A DNA stretch of 64,000 nt from Thermothielavioides terrestris NRRL 8126 (lineage: Eukaryota; Ascomycota; Sordariomycetes; Sordariales; Chaetomiaceae): NCBI RefSeq assembly GCF_000226115.1, contig NC_016462.1, positions 1,736,001 through 1,800,000 on the forward strand. Direction: 5' to 3'. A program made the translations under genes and the position numbers. The notes under the pieces are model-generated. The model was not told where the DNA came from. It worked only from the letters and a program-made list of their open reading frames with translations, and did not search any database. Positions 1-11,465 of this stretch are shown in pieces (the stretch's first letter is position 1; each line of letters opens with the position of its first letter).

Positions 1-2207
1 TGGACGTCGACAGGATCGTCGTGTTGAGCTTGTCCCAGCCCGGGTCCGCGAAGATGGACGGGAGCGGCGGCTGCGCGTGGTGGTGGTTTTGGTTTTCACG
101 GCTGGCGCGTGAGTTGAGGCTGTCGCCGCGGCTGCGGGTCGGGGATGCCGCGGTAGAGGAAATGGCTGTGGCCGTGGCCGTGGCGGTGGTGGTGGTGGTG
201 GTGTTGCTGCCGTCGAGGAGGTAGGCTGGTTCGCGGGGTGGGCTGCCGACGGGGGAAGGGCTGCGGTCTGAGAGGTTGTCGACGGGGCTGGAGTAGCCGT
301 TGCTGCTGCGGCTGTCGCTGCCGATGTGGCTGCTCGCGTCCTCATCGACGATGCGCTGCCAGAGGCAGAAGAGCGCGTACAGGTGGCGGTCGCACCCCTC
401 GGCCCTGGCGCAGTCCTTGGTGGTGGCGACGTGGCGCTCGCAGGCCTTGCGGAGGGCTTCGACCTTCTGCTCGGCCGGGTTGTCGGCCCAGAAAGTCTGG
501 ACGAAGTTCACCGACTCCTCCGAGACGGTGCGGATGGCCTCGGTGCGGCCGTGCAGGTACATCTTGGTCATGGCCGGCTCGTAGGTGCACTCGACGCGGC
601 CGTATAGGCCGTAGTATGCCGCCTGAAACGCCATCTGCATGAAAGCGTCTGGCGAGAAGCCCATCGAGGTGATAAAGTTCTTGCCGTAGGCGTTAAAGTC
701 GAGGCACTCGAACTCGTTCTGCTCGATCAGGTCGGCCAGGCGCGTCTCGGCAAAGCGCACGGCGATCCTCAGCTCGGGGGTCATGTCCCACTCCAGCTTG
801 TGCGGCGTGGTGTTGACGTCGCCGAAGCTCTCCGGGTCGCGCTTGGACGGATCCGGGCTGGTGGACGCCCACAGCGTCGGGGCCTTGCCGTTGATGGTCC
901 TCGCGAAGCGCAGGATGGTGTCGGTGTAGACGTCGCTGGCGAAGCGCAGCACCGTGTGGCCGTCCACGCCGGTGTGCTCGAAGTTGATGCCGGCACTGCC
1001 GTTCTTGCAGACGATGATCTGCAGTTTGTCGTACCACCGGTTCGTGCAGGTGCCGATCTGGACGCCCTTCTCGATCTCGCTGGTGCCGCACAGCATGTTC
1101 TGGCAGAGTGCCGCCGCGGTCGCAGGCTCGGTGTAGTCCAGGCAGACGACGAAAAGGGCCGTGTCGACGATGCTCAAGCAGTCGGCGTTGTTGGAGCCGG
1201 GTTCCCTCGTCAGGACGTCTCTCAGTCCGGACCAGACCTTCCTGTTCTCGGTGCTCAGCACGCCGAGAGCGCCCTTGGCGGCCTCCTGGATCGGAGTCTG
1301 GGCGGCATCGTCGATGATGGTCTGCAGGTTGACGGCGATGTCCCTCTCGGTCATGATCAGGTCCGAGTTGTCGTCCAGGACGTCGAACCAGTAGAACTGA
1401 CCGTGGCACATGACGATGATGTGCTTGGACTCGGGGTCTTGCTCGATCTGGCATCCGGCGTGGGTCGGCACCCGGGCGGTGCCAAAGAGGCGCGAGTACT
1501 GGTACATGCACAGCGGCGTGCCCTTGACCGTGTCTGGCGGCAGCTCCTCCTTGCGGACGGCGCGCACAAACTCGAGTGCCGACACCACCAGCGACGCGGC
1601 GCGCGTCACCTGGTTGTTTCGGGCAGGCGTGGGATCATCCTCGAGCAAGAAGAAGGGGTTCAAGTTGAGGACGACGGGGTTGTCGAAGTTCAGGTACGAA
1701 TCGTACCCTTAAAGTACATGAAGGTCGTGCGTGTCAGCCACAGCAACAGAGTCTGGGGGGTCAGATGGTTCGGGAGGACGTACAGAACTGCTCGATATAG
1801 CTCGTTCGTGCCTCGGCGTACTTCTTCAGCTTCTCGTTCAGCTCGGGCCCCTCGTTCCTCAGGAACTCGCGCACGGCACGGGTCGTCTCCGCGTGTTCCC
1901 TGGGCGACTGGAGCGGCTTGAGGGCTTTCAGATACCTCTGGCATGTGAGCTCGAGATCTGGGATGGGCAGCTTCGGCAGCTTGTCCTGGTGGGCGTATGT
2001 GACGCCCCCCTTGGGCTGGTCGTCCTGGTCGGCAGGGCCGGACATGGCGGCGTGCTGGCGTGCCCTGAACGCCAGGTCAACCGTAGACTTGGGGATCTCG
2101 GGGACTTCAGGCACCGAGCGCGGGACGGCCGGGGACAGCTGGATCGGGATGGCGAGGGTCTCGCCAAGAGACCTCGGCGAGGTGAAGATGCGGACTTGGG
2201 TAGGCAT
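1..2207 (-). CDS. Carnitine O-acetyltransferase, cytosolic FacC/Yat2-like (3' end beyond window)
   Basis: Transfers acetyl groups between CoA and carnitine, so that acetyl units can move between peroxisome, cytosol and mitochondrion during growth on acetate or fatty acids. Exons are 2207..1784 and 1707..<1; the 76-nt intron restores the family motif EQFWYDSYLNFDNPVVLNLN. The substrate-entry motif KLPKLPIPDLE lies near residue 75. The catalytic His is about H386 in the segment FEHTGVDGHTVLRF. A low-complexity Ser/Pro/Thr/His insertion sits near residues 615-690, just before GWDKLNTTILSTS, where the window ends; roughly the last 100 residues are missing. No mitochondrial presequence is obvious, which argues for the cytosolic branch. 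An internal Met at residue 55 (MSGPADQD) is an alternative start. The family call is firm; the FacC/Yat2 subtype is an inference from the insertion. Confidence 0.9.
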
Positions 2208-4685
2208 TTCTGGTCAGCCGGCTCGAGCGGTATCAAGCGTACAGAGGCGAGACGCGGGTGCTGATGTTCAGGCCGCGCAGGGCAGTGCGGTAGAAGTAGT
2301 GACAGTCCTGGAGACAGTAGGATGGCATTCCCCTTGAAGTGCTATGACACATACATGCAGAGAGAAGAGAAGGGAGGGGCGGGGGGCTCTTGAGTCGAGG
2401 AGACGGAGAGTCCTGCCGGTCCTCGGCCGGGGCAGACTCGGGGATATAAAGCGGGCCGGGAGGGGCAGATTCGGGGATGCGGAAGAGACGGGAGGCAGCA
2501 GAAGACGGAAGCAGCAACAGACGGCAGCAACGAGGCCAGGTGGGACCCTCATTCAGGGGCCATGTACACTAGCAGCTCTCTCTGTTGCTGTGTGCATGTG
2601 CATGTGGGTGCGCGCGCGCGTGTGCGTGTGGGACTGAGCGACTTCGCAACCCAGGCCATGCACCCGCGGCGGACAGGGGGAAGCGGAAGGCAGACGGGGA
2701 TGGGAACGGGGATGGGAACGGGGACGAGGACGGGAACAGAGGACGGGATTGGACGTTGGGACATGCCGCGGTGGATTGTCTGATGGTTCCTCCGCAAGCC
2801 CGAGGGCTCAATCTGGATGGACCCGTTTGGCAATCTGCCGGGCTAGGTAAAAGGGAGAGCAGAAATGCAACGTACTGCGTGCGTGTACTTACCTCCTGGC
2901 CTCCACTACTGAGTGCGAGTCGATGGCGAACAACTGCTATGAGCGGCAGGCCGTCCGGACCAAGGAAACCAGGGGCAACTAGCAGCAGCACGTACGTAGT
3001 CCTGGGTACTGTGCAGGGGGTTGCGTCAATATAAATGTAGAAGGATGCGAGGCTGAAGAACGTCGGAAGAGCCTGTCGCGGACTGGCCCGTGTCGTTTGC
3101 CGTTCCCGTGGCCGAGACTTAATCCGCTCGAGAGGGTCTTGCTAGGTTGTCAGCAGCCGTGTGTTCTCGTGGGTCGTGTCCCGGGCGTCACGAACGAGAC
3201 AACAGGTCATCTGCCGGTTTGGGACGGCTGAGAGTGAGCTCTCGCCCAGGAACAAGCCTCAATAGCTCAAACAAGAAGACCAACTCTCGTCCCAGTCCAA
3301 AACTGACCTCCCTTTGGCAAGAGGTATGTAACTAACCTACCACCACGGCACCAGCGTTGATGGCCAAGGACGCCTCGCTGCCCCGTCTGCGTCTCACGGG
3401 CGGACTACAATGACGTTTTCGACGCTGCCCAGTCAAGTGGACGTCACTGCGTACCGTGTAACGTTAAGTTAGGTGAAAGGCTGCCCAAAAAAGGCGTGCT
3501 TGCACCAGCCTGGGTTGGCTTTCGGACAAGAGGATGTGCTGTGGTTGGGTGGCCACAGCGGGCTGTTTCCCCGCTGGCGCCGACTCCCTGTTTCGGTAAG
3601 CGGGGTCGTTGGAACCAGGATGATGTTGGTCTGTGGATCTACGGATGTACGGATATGGTCCGTGCAGCGGGCCTATTTCCACTCACTATTCTGTAACTGA
3701 TGTGTACAGTACCTATTCTGTATTTCTAAGAGTTGGGTGCCTCATCGTCAAGCTTCGAATCGGAGCAGTTCACAGTAGCAGCTGCCAAGTAGCCTCCAAA
3801 AAGGTGATGCATACCATGGAAATGGAAAGACATTGGGCAAGCCGCTGGAAATGGACGAGTACGGATAACACTGATTATGTCCACAATCTGAGGTCAGGGG
3901 CAGGGCCCGTCTTGCACAGCAGACAAGAGATGGGCCCGGAACCCGCAGGGCAGTAGGACATCGATTGCTACCTAGACATTTGACATTTCCTTCCGGCTTC
4001 TCGATGAACTGGAGATGAACTGGAGTTGGTCGCGAAGTGCGCCTCCGAAGTTATGCCATTACGCGACCAACAAGGTGCTGCGGCGGTTAAATGGATAGGT
4101 ACGTTACGGTAAGGTTCACATGCGCGTCTCCCATTCGCGACGTTGGCACTGATCAGCACACGCCGCAGAGGCATTCTTATCATGGCAGAGAACATGTCAG
4201 TTGGCCAAACCGTTTTCTGGGATTTTCTGACCTACCTGGCATTCTGCTGCCTAGGGTTGCTCACAGGATGGAAGTTCAGGTCCGACCCAAACGGGCAATT
4301 CAGCCTCGTGTAACTCCGGTGCAAGATAAGGGCGGGGCCGATCCCGAGCTTTCCCGATCTGGCCGGCTCGCTGCCCGTCTGCAGAGTTCGGCTTATCAGG
4401 TCCCATCGGATCTGTTAGGCAAAGAGCAGGCGGCATCAATGAACATCAAACTTCCAGATGGTTTGGGAGCTGTCTATGCAGGGAGGTGCTACCCCAGCTT
4501 TGTTAAGGGCAGCAGGGACCCATGGCCATAGTTAATCGAGAAGCTCTGTGCCGACTCCCATGGTATCCCGACGGGCTTGGTTCATTCCTTCAACAACATC
4601 TGGGCGGTGAACGAACCAGGCCCCTCCAAGCCTCAACCTTTCCCTCAAATACGCGCAGAATACGCTGTTTCCGGCCCAAACAAAC
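2208..4685. other. Intergenic spacer, no gene seen
   Basis: This 2.5-kb stretch separates divergently oriented genes and must hold both promoters. I see only short overlapping open frames with no family resemblance. It contains a TG/CG alternating tract at 2581-2632 and a purine-rich run of GGGAACGGGGAT-like units at about 2695-2750. Confidence 0.6.
2581..2632. repeat. Alternating purine-pyrimidine (TG/CG) tract
   Basis: An imperfect TGTGCATGTGCATGTG stretch runs into GCGCGCGCGTGTGCGTG. It lies about 380 bases upstream of the carnitine acetyltransferase start codon. Such tracts are length-unstable and can adopt Z-DNA; no function is shown here. Confidence 0.6.
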
Positions 4686-5522
4686 ATGTTCAAATCATGG
4701 TACGACCGACACGAAGAGAAGATTGAGTTCTGGCTCGAGTTCCAGGTTGTCCACGACGGCCTGGACGTCGACGACGGGGCCAACCCCGGCCCCGGCCCCG
4801 GCGCCACATTCACCTGCTTCTCCGCCCTCCCCACCGAGCTCCGGCTCAAGGTCTGGGAATGCCTCATCCAGCCGCGCGTCGTCGTGGCCGCCTGCTTCGA
4901 CTCGCGCTCCCAGGACGAGAAGCGCGCGCAGCTGGCGCGGCGGGCCCGGAAGCGCGCCGCGCCCGTGCTGCTGCACGTGAACCGCGAGTCGCGCGCCGTC
5001 GCGCTGCGGCACTACGAGCCGGCCTTCGGCTGGAAGGTGCCGCGCCGGCTGGCGGGCCCCGGGCCCGGGCCCGGAACCGAGAGGCGCGCGGCGGCGCCGC
5101 GCGTGTGGTTCAACTTCGGCCTCGACGCGCTGCTGCTGCTGGGCGAGCTGGAGCCCTACGACCAGTGGGGGTTCAACTCGCCCATGGTGTACTTCCTCCG
5201 GCGGGAGGACACGCGGCGGGTGCGCCACGTCGCCTGCGCCTTCGAGGAGCTGCGCATGAGCCTGTACGAGGCCGACGTCGTCTTCGGCTCGCTGTTCCAC
5301 ATCATCGACATGTTCCCCGCCGCCCGCCGGCTCCTAATCACCAGCACGCCCCAGGACGCCGAGGTGCGTCACCTGGCCCTGCCCACCGCCGACAACGTCG
5401 TCCAGAAGCTGTGGTCCGCCTTCATGAACGGGACCACCTGCGTCACGTCGTCGCTGGTCAACAGGCAGATCCTCATGATCCGGGAAGCGGACTTGGCCAC
5501 TTTTATCACCGAACACGAATAA
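4686..5522 (+). CDS. 2EXR-domain protein (fungal family, function unknown)
   Basis: An intronless gene for 278 residues that starts at the first ATG after a stretch of stops. The segment FSALPTELRLKVWECLIQPR (about residues 43-62) is the hallmark opening of the fungal 2EXR domain, in which F..LP.ELR..IW is followed by a hydrophobic region. LLHVNRESRAVALRHYEPAF (about 95-114) is the matching second element, where family members read L.vcresR..al..Y. Gly-Pro repeats flank the domain (residues about 34-39 and 124-130) and look like flexible linkers. The C-terminal half is alpha/beta-like without a known catalytic motif. These proteins are abundant and lineage-expanded in Pezizomycotina and have no established biochemical role. 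The gene stands alone, with more than 2 kb free on both sides. Confidence 0.85.
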   Translation: MFKSWYDRHEEKIEFWLEFQVVHDGLDVDDGANPGPGPGATFTCFSALPTELRLKVWECLIQPRVVVAACFDSRSQDEKRAQLARRARKRAAPVLLHVNRESRAVALRHYEPAFGWKVPRRLAGPGPGPGTERRAAAPRVWFNFGLDALLLLGELEPYDQWGFNSPMVYFLRREDTRRVRHVACAFEELRMSLYEADVVFGSLFHIIDMFPAARRLLITSTPQDAEVRHLALPTADNVVQKLWSAFMNGTTCVTSSLVNRQILMIREADLATFITEHE

Positions 5523-8500
5523 GCGGAATACCGTTGAGGCAGGCGGGAGGCCGCTGGTCCGAGCCACCCGCTGCACCAGACCCGGAACGAGAGTCGCTTT
5601 GGACGGATCTCTTCATCTGCAACCTGGTGGTCTCTTTGAGGTATCCTACATAACCGACAACCACCCGTGCCCACTTCCCGTTGCTGCGCGAAGGGGGGGA
5701 GGCGGGTGGTGAGAGAATAAGCGCTCTGAAACAGGTTCAAATGAACAAGCCGTCCCGTCGACCCATCACCCCGACCCATCGGCCCGACCCCTCTCGACAA
5801 ACATGACAAAGGAACGATACGGTCATGTACTCGTACATTACCCCTGCGGCCCGACGCCCGTACGACCTCGAACTCCCTGGCGCACAGTCTTCCTTCCCGC
5901 CTACCGTCGCATCAACACCACTAACCGCTCCTCCACCCTGCCCCAAGGTCCCGAGCCGCCCTTGTCCAGACCGACCGATATCCGCCTCCTCCGTCCCCTC
6001 TCCCCTCGTACGATGGTCATCTGCCGAAATATGGCTGGGCATTAAGTTAATCTCCCCCCGGTTACTTTTACGGCCGTCGCGGGAGGGGCCGCCCCGTCGT
6101 CAATGCCGGGATGGCGTCACTAGGGTGGTATTGTCGGGCCATCCTCAGTTATGCCATGTCGATGCTGCCGTTCTGCGAACATTGATGTCGGCGGCGTCAA
6201 GTGGTGTTGTCGTTTCCGTTACCGCCTTCCGTCCGTGCGATTTCGGAGTCCACGAGACCTCCCGTCTCTGTTCGAGCGATTTAGAACGGGGGCTCGGGAG
6301 GGTTGGGTGTCGGCGGGCTGGGCTCTGGCTTGGGATTTGGTTTTGCCCAGCTCACAGGCTGGCGGGATGTCGGAAGGTGCGCCATGTCTCGTGAGCAGAG
6401 AGCTAGCTAGGGGCAATCGGTATTAGCCAGGCATCCCGCAGAGACAAAGAGGTATTATGTGTTGTACCTTGTGTTGGGACAGCTGCTGTGTGGGCGGCCT
6501 CCAGGAGAGGCTGAGCGTATTGCGGCGGGGCTTTGCGATGGTTGCTCTGAGTGCTACAAGGTCTGGCAGAAGCTGAGGATATGCAGAGCTGACAAACTGA
6601 TGTTCAACGGCCGGCACAGGTTTGAGAAGTTGGAAGACAGATGGGACTGATCTGAGCCTCGAGGGCGGACTGGCCTTCGTCACCTCTTTAAACAAACGGC
6701 CGACGGACCCGCACTCGCCCCTCCTCACCCCCACTGTCAAAGTGTCTTATCTGGGGAGACGCTTGAGCAAACGCTTGTTTGCCATCTTCCCCGAAGCGAC
6801 CACGGATGTCAGCGAACCTATTCTATTCTTGATTACCATGTTCTCGATGCCCAGTCGAGACAAGACGGTGGACCTATGAGAGAGGTTGCCACAGGTGGGG
6901 GTGGACGTGTGTGCTTGCAACACGGCGCAGTGGAGGGTTACCCTCTCGGCATGGTTGTGCAGAGTTCCTTCGAGCGCACGGGTAAACCCATAACGTGGTG
7001 ATTCCGGAGCCACGGCGTCCTTGGACGGGACTGGTTGTCCAACTTGTCTTGCCCGCTAGACAAGGATTGCGAACCATGTCTCGCTGCTCAGGTGACAACC
7101 CCGGGCAGGCGTGGGCACTGGGACTTAGAGCTCCCAGATATTAAGGGAGCGACTTAAGACCGAGCTTTTAAGCCTCAGTGGGCCACTGCGGGAGCGTTCC
7201 TGTATGTCATCAGGATGCATGGCGCTGCAACCGCGCACGGCTGCACAGCACGCCGAGCCTTCCCGATCATATACCCGGGGCTGTGCCCGAGCATGGCAGG
7301 CAGGCACCGCGGCCGCTGGCGATAGTGGGTTGTAACCATCCGTGGAGGCCATTTGCAACGGGCCTGGCGTCGTGTTGCGAAACAGCCCGGGCAACCATGG
7401 CCGTCTGAACGGTCCACTTCGGCCTCGCGGTCCGGGCTGTCCATCCCGTGGAGGATCTGAGGATGATGATCCTTCCATGGCAGACTTTGGCACCATCGCA
7501 GATCGGCCAGAGAGCACGGGGAGGGACGCGCAACCGATGATCGGTGATCCAGCACGACCAGCTCTCTTAGCTGGGGGCATGCAGCCCTCCCGACGGCGAC
7601 CTTGCATTGCATGGGAAGTCCGTCTTTGCGTCTGCTCCTTGGCCCGGCTATCGGGTGGGTCGCAGCTCGAGATCGGAACATGCTTCGAGCTGCAGAGAAC
7701 TTTCTCCGGCGCAGCCGCCAAAAAGAGGAAACGGAGGGCACGAACCTGCTCTAAGTCCAGTTTGCGCACGAGCTGTCACACGCTTGCGAGCCCTTCGGTA
7801 CCATTGGGAAATGGAGGTCGTCTCCTGACCCCCACATGCTTCGTAACCTGCGAGTGTTTCAAGGTTCGTCTGTGGGGAGCCACGTGCGCCCATCCTAATA
7901 AATGAGAGAGAGAAGAGGAGCCAGCCGGCAGTAAGGACCGTAACCGTAAGGTGAGTCAGAACCGGCTCGCTGCTCGCTCTTGCCTCGTGCGCTCGGCCGG
8001 CTGACCCCCATCTTGCTTATCAGCCCACTTCCGCCGATATGCGTCCTTGGTTCAGCATCTATACTTCTGGCTGCCATGTCTTCCGTAGTGCCTCAGATAT
8101 GACGCCCGAGGTCTGGTGTGCGGTTTTGGACGCGCTTCAGTCGCTCTGCTTGTCACCTCCCTGTAGGCTCGTTGTCCGTCCCATCTGAAGGAGGACGGTG
8201 GCATCTCATCCTCCTTGGTTCCTCCGCAATATGTCAACCCCACCCCAGCCATCAGGCGAAACGATGAACCGAACTTACACTTGTGCCCCGCAGATGCACC
8301 CCTGTCACAGCATCCGAGCGCTGTTTCTAGAAGGAATCCCCGGGCAGCACAGTGTTCATCGTCACTGCACTTCTGTGTACAACGAGTGCATCCGAAGTTC
8401 CTCGGGATACCGGTATCCAGTCGTAGCATTGGGGTCTTTATTCCGTCCACTGACTCCCAGTGACACACCGAACCGGGATCGACGATTGACGGCGGCAGGA

Positions 8501-9964
8501 CCTCGAGTACGCCAAATCCTATGATACCTACCTGACCTACGCGATACTACCACAGTACCTACTGCGGATCCATACTGCGACCGATGACGTCGAAGCTAAC
8601 CAGATTGCTCTTGACAGGACTGTACATACTGTGGTACGGAAGTACACGAGAGCCCTTCAAACTCCCCTTGTTTTCGGCTAGTCAGAGGCGACATTGGTCC
8701 GCAGTCACCACCAGCAGTGAATTGACAGACGTGGCGCGAATAAAGCTCCCTAATCAGTCAAGAGTTCCTCGAAGGCTCAGGAACTTCGAACTTCCTTCTT
8801 ACACAGCTCACTCGCACCGCACCAACGCCATAAGGCTGAAGCGTGGCGTTTACACCGCCAGGAACAAGCATAATCTCAGCCGGGCCAAGCGCCAGTACTT
8901 GATTCACACCCTGCCCGCGGCCGCATTCCTAGTAGGCTTCATCTTCGGCGGCTTTCCGCACCTCGTAGCCAGCGATCGTAGGAGCGACAAGAAGCAAAGC
9001 GAGGACTGGACAAGGGAAGGGATGTGGTCCATCGAGATAAAACATCTCCGAAGCGAAGAGATAGTTCGAACGCCGAATAGATCGATCAGTTCATTGAAGA
9101 CATCGGGATTTGACTCAAGTGGAAGGAAATGATCTCTGTGAAAGTTTATTGTAGCTGCTGGCCTTGCAATGAGATCGGGGCACAACCATTCATGGCAGGC
9201 AATTTGGATCTCGTGGCAACCGCAACACAGGAGTCGAAGTACCTTATGTAAGGTACAGTACATGAGATACTGCCAAGCCGTTTGACCCTGCGGCTTCGGT
9301 GCGGAATACAGAATACAGGAAATGTAACGTTAGTGATGACGTGCCGGAAGGCGCCCTCGGCGCTTGCTGCCGGTCTGCCGATCCCACGTCCCGGACGTTC
9401 GGAGCCCCGCCAACTTCATTAAGTGAGCACAACCCCACCATCCCTCTAATCCATGGCAAGCAGTTCACATGCCGACCTGACCGAGCACAGCAACCCCATC
9501 AGCAGTGGAGCTTTGGCCGCGGGGTCTCAACGGATGAGGAGCGTTCTCGGTAAACACTCGAGCTCAGTCAAGTGATGATGAGGCGGTATTGGAAGCTGGA
9601 CAACTGAAAAACCCTTCATCCGCGGCGCTGCTTTGGCGCGCTTGGTGGTTATGAAATCCCGCACTGTCATATGCCAATGCATCCCGCCCAGGTTCCTCCT
9701 AGCCGAGCGAGGCCGAACAAAGCGACAGGCAACGGTGTCGCAACGCAGCGACAGCCCCCATAACAAGCGGAGTAGAGCGTGGATACCCTCGGCCGGGTGA
9801 GCCTTCCCTCGGTTGCTACAACATTCGCAGCGGTCAGCTCGAAACTCACAACAAACCAATCTACACTACATCCGTCCTGCATCAATTGAAGCGAAGCCGA
9901 CGCCGTCGCCACAAGAATTGCCTTCGATAGTTGTTCTTTGAGACACAAGAAACACACCGTCAGA
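5523..9964. other. Long intergenic spacer, no convincing gene
   Basis: About 4.4 kb without a gene I can support. The longest frames (7125-7769 minus, 8584-9132 plus) have no recognisable domains. The 8584 frame begins with ATG and contains one possible hydrophobic segment (about residues 108-125), but it has no splice structure or family resemblance. An imperfect GGAATACAGAATACAGG direct repeat sits at about 9302-9318. Confidence 0.5.
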
Positions 9965-10954
9965 ATGGCCCCCATCAAGCCGCACTGGTCGCAGCCGTCG
10001 CACCCCGACATCCAAGACGTCATCGTCAACGATGCCGAGTTCACCACCAAGAGCGTCTCCAAGATTGCTCTCCCTCCGTTTGGCCTGTTCGCCAAGCTGG
10101 AGTTCCCGCCCTGCACCGTGGCCGCCGAGCCCACGTATGCAACCGTCCAGATTGGCCGTGACAAGCACCTGGACCTGAACAGCGACCTGCTGTACATCAA
10201 CCACTCTTGCGAGCCGTCTCTTGTCAGTACTTGCGGGGAGGGGGAGAGAAAGCCTGCCTGATCGAACAACCAGGGCGGCGCCGGTGCTGGAAAACCAACA
10301 GTTATTGACACTGGGACTCTCCTGCCGCTCCAGATCTTTGACACGGCCAACATGGTCATCATCGCCGGCCCGAAAGGGCTGCAGCCCGGCGACGAGCTGA
10401 CGGTAGGTATCTCGCGGGTAACACCGTCGAAACAGAGCAGCCAGCCAACTGACCCCCGTACGCAGTTCTTCTACCCCTCGACCGAGTGGGACATGGCGCA
10501 GCCCTTCGACTGCTTCTGCGGCGCGCCCACCTGCCGCGGCCGCATCGCCGGCGCCCGCGACATGACGCGCGCGCAGCTCGATGGCATGTGGCTGAACGGG
10601 CACATCCGGGAGCTGCTCGAGGAGCGCGAACAGGCGGCAGCTGCGGCGGCGGCGTCACCTGCGGAGACGACCCCAGCCAAGCAGAACGGCGGCACAACAG
10701 CGGCCGCAACCCTCACCAACGGCGCCGGCTCCCCGCACACCACCAAAACCGCCGCCGCCGCTCCGGCCGACGACCAGACGGCGCGCGCCCTGCGCGAGGC
10801 GCTGTCGCACGCCGAGAAGGCGGTCGAGGCCGCGCGGCTCGCGCTGGCGTCGTACGTCGCGGCGGTCAAGCCGGCCACGGTCGCCGGGGCGCAGCGGCGA
10901 GGCCCGACGTCACGCGAGCTGAGCGGCGAGATGGGCGGGGATACGTCAGTGTAG
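9965..10954 (+). CDS. Small SET-domain protein with post-SET cysteines
   Basis: A putative protein methyltransferase-fold protein of 271 residues. Exons are 9965..10222, 10334..10402 and 10466..10954. The start is the first ATG of the frame (AGAATGGCC context). GLFAKLEFP resembles the start of the SET fold. N79-H80-S81-C82 (NHSCEPS) followed by IFDTANMVIIA and GDELTFFYPS is the SET core containing the AdoMet and knot residues. CFCGAPTCRG (C125, C127, C132) is a post-SET zinc motif that would complete its site with C82. The C-terminal 110 residues are Ala/Thr-rich with a heptad-like helix near 215-245. The SET portion is short (about 125 residues), so part of the N-SET region is reduced. The substrate cannot be told. 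Intron 2 is 63 nt, a multiple of three, without stops, so its retention would keep the frame. Confidence 0.85.
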
Positions 10955-11465
10955 GTCTAAGTCGTGCGGCGCTGGACACCCCTCCAAACATATATCTCGC
11001 CCTGGATACCTGTTGAGGCGGGGCAAAGGGGGGGAAAGAGGCTGCGATGTTTCAACAACTCGCCAGCTGGTCTAGCGTACGCACGCAGAGAGAGGACCTT
11101 CGTTTGTTTGCCTGCTTTCTCTCTCCAAAAAATCCTGTCTTTGTTTGTTGCCTTGTTGACTCGATGCTATTACACAATCTGAGAAATGAAGTATGAGTAG
11201 TAGTTATGAAGGAGGAGGGTTGTCGTTACCTATGCTTTCGTAAAAGTCAAACGCTGTCCTGCCCAGATGTGAACTTCCCATCAAACTCCTGAAACATGAT
11301 CCTGAGCCTGATCTTCTCATGGTGTAGTGATGCTTGCCACGAAACGCCGTTTGCCCTACTCCAGCGCCGTGTCGTTCTGCCAGCGCGCCTCCCACGCCGT
11401 CGAGAAAAGCAAACGCGGATGTTTTGTTCTTGTTGTTATACACGAGTGGGCGTCCCCTCTCGAAA
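10955..11465. other. Convergent intergenic region
   Basis: About 510 bases between the 3' ends of two convergent genes. It must hold both polyadenylation regions; no further feature is visible. Confidence 0.55.

Noticed and set aside
800..1921. A 373-codon open frame on the plus strand
   Set aside because: It is the antisense shadow of the GC-rich carnitine acetyltransferase exon; its product is low-complexity and begins at GTG or similar, while the minus strand reads a known enzyme.
7125..7769. A 214-codon frame on the minus strand
   Set aside because: Overlapping long frames in several phases with Arg/Ser/Pro-rich composition point to chance in GC-rich DNA.
8584..9132. An ATG-started frame of 182 codons with one hydrophobic stretch
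   Set aside because: No known domain, no introns where neighbours have them, and amino-acid composition close to random for this spacer. It could be a real orphan gene, but nothing supports it.
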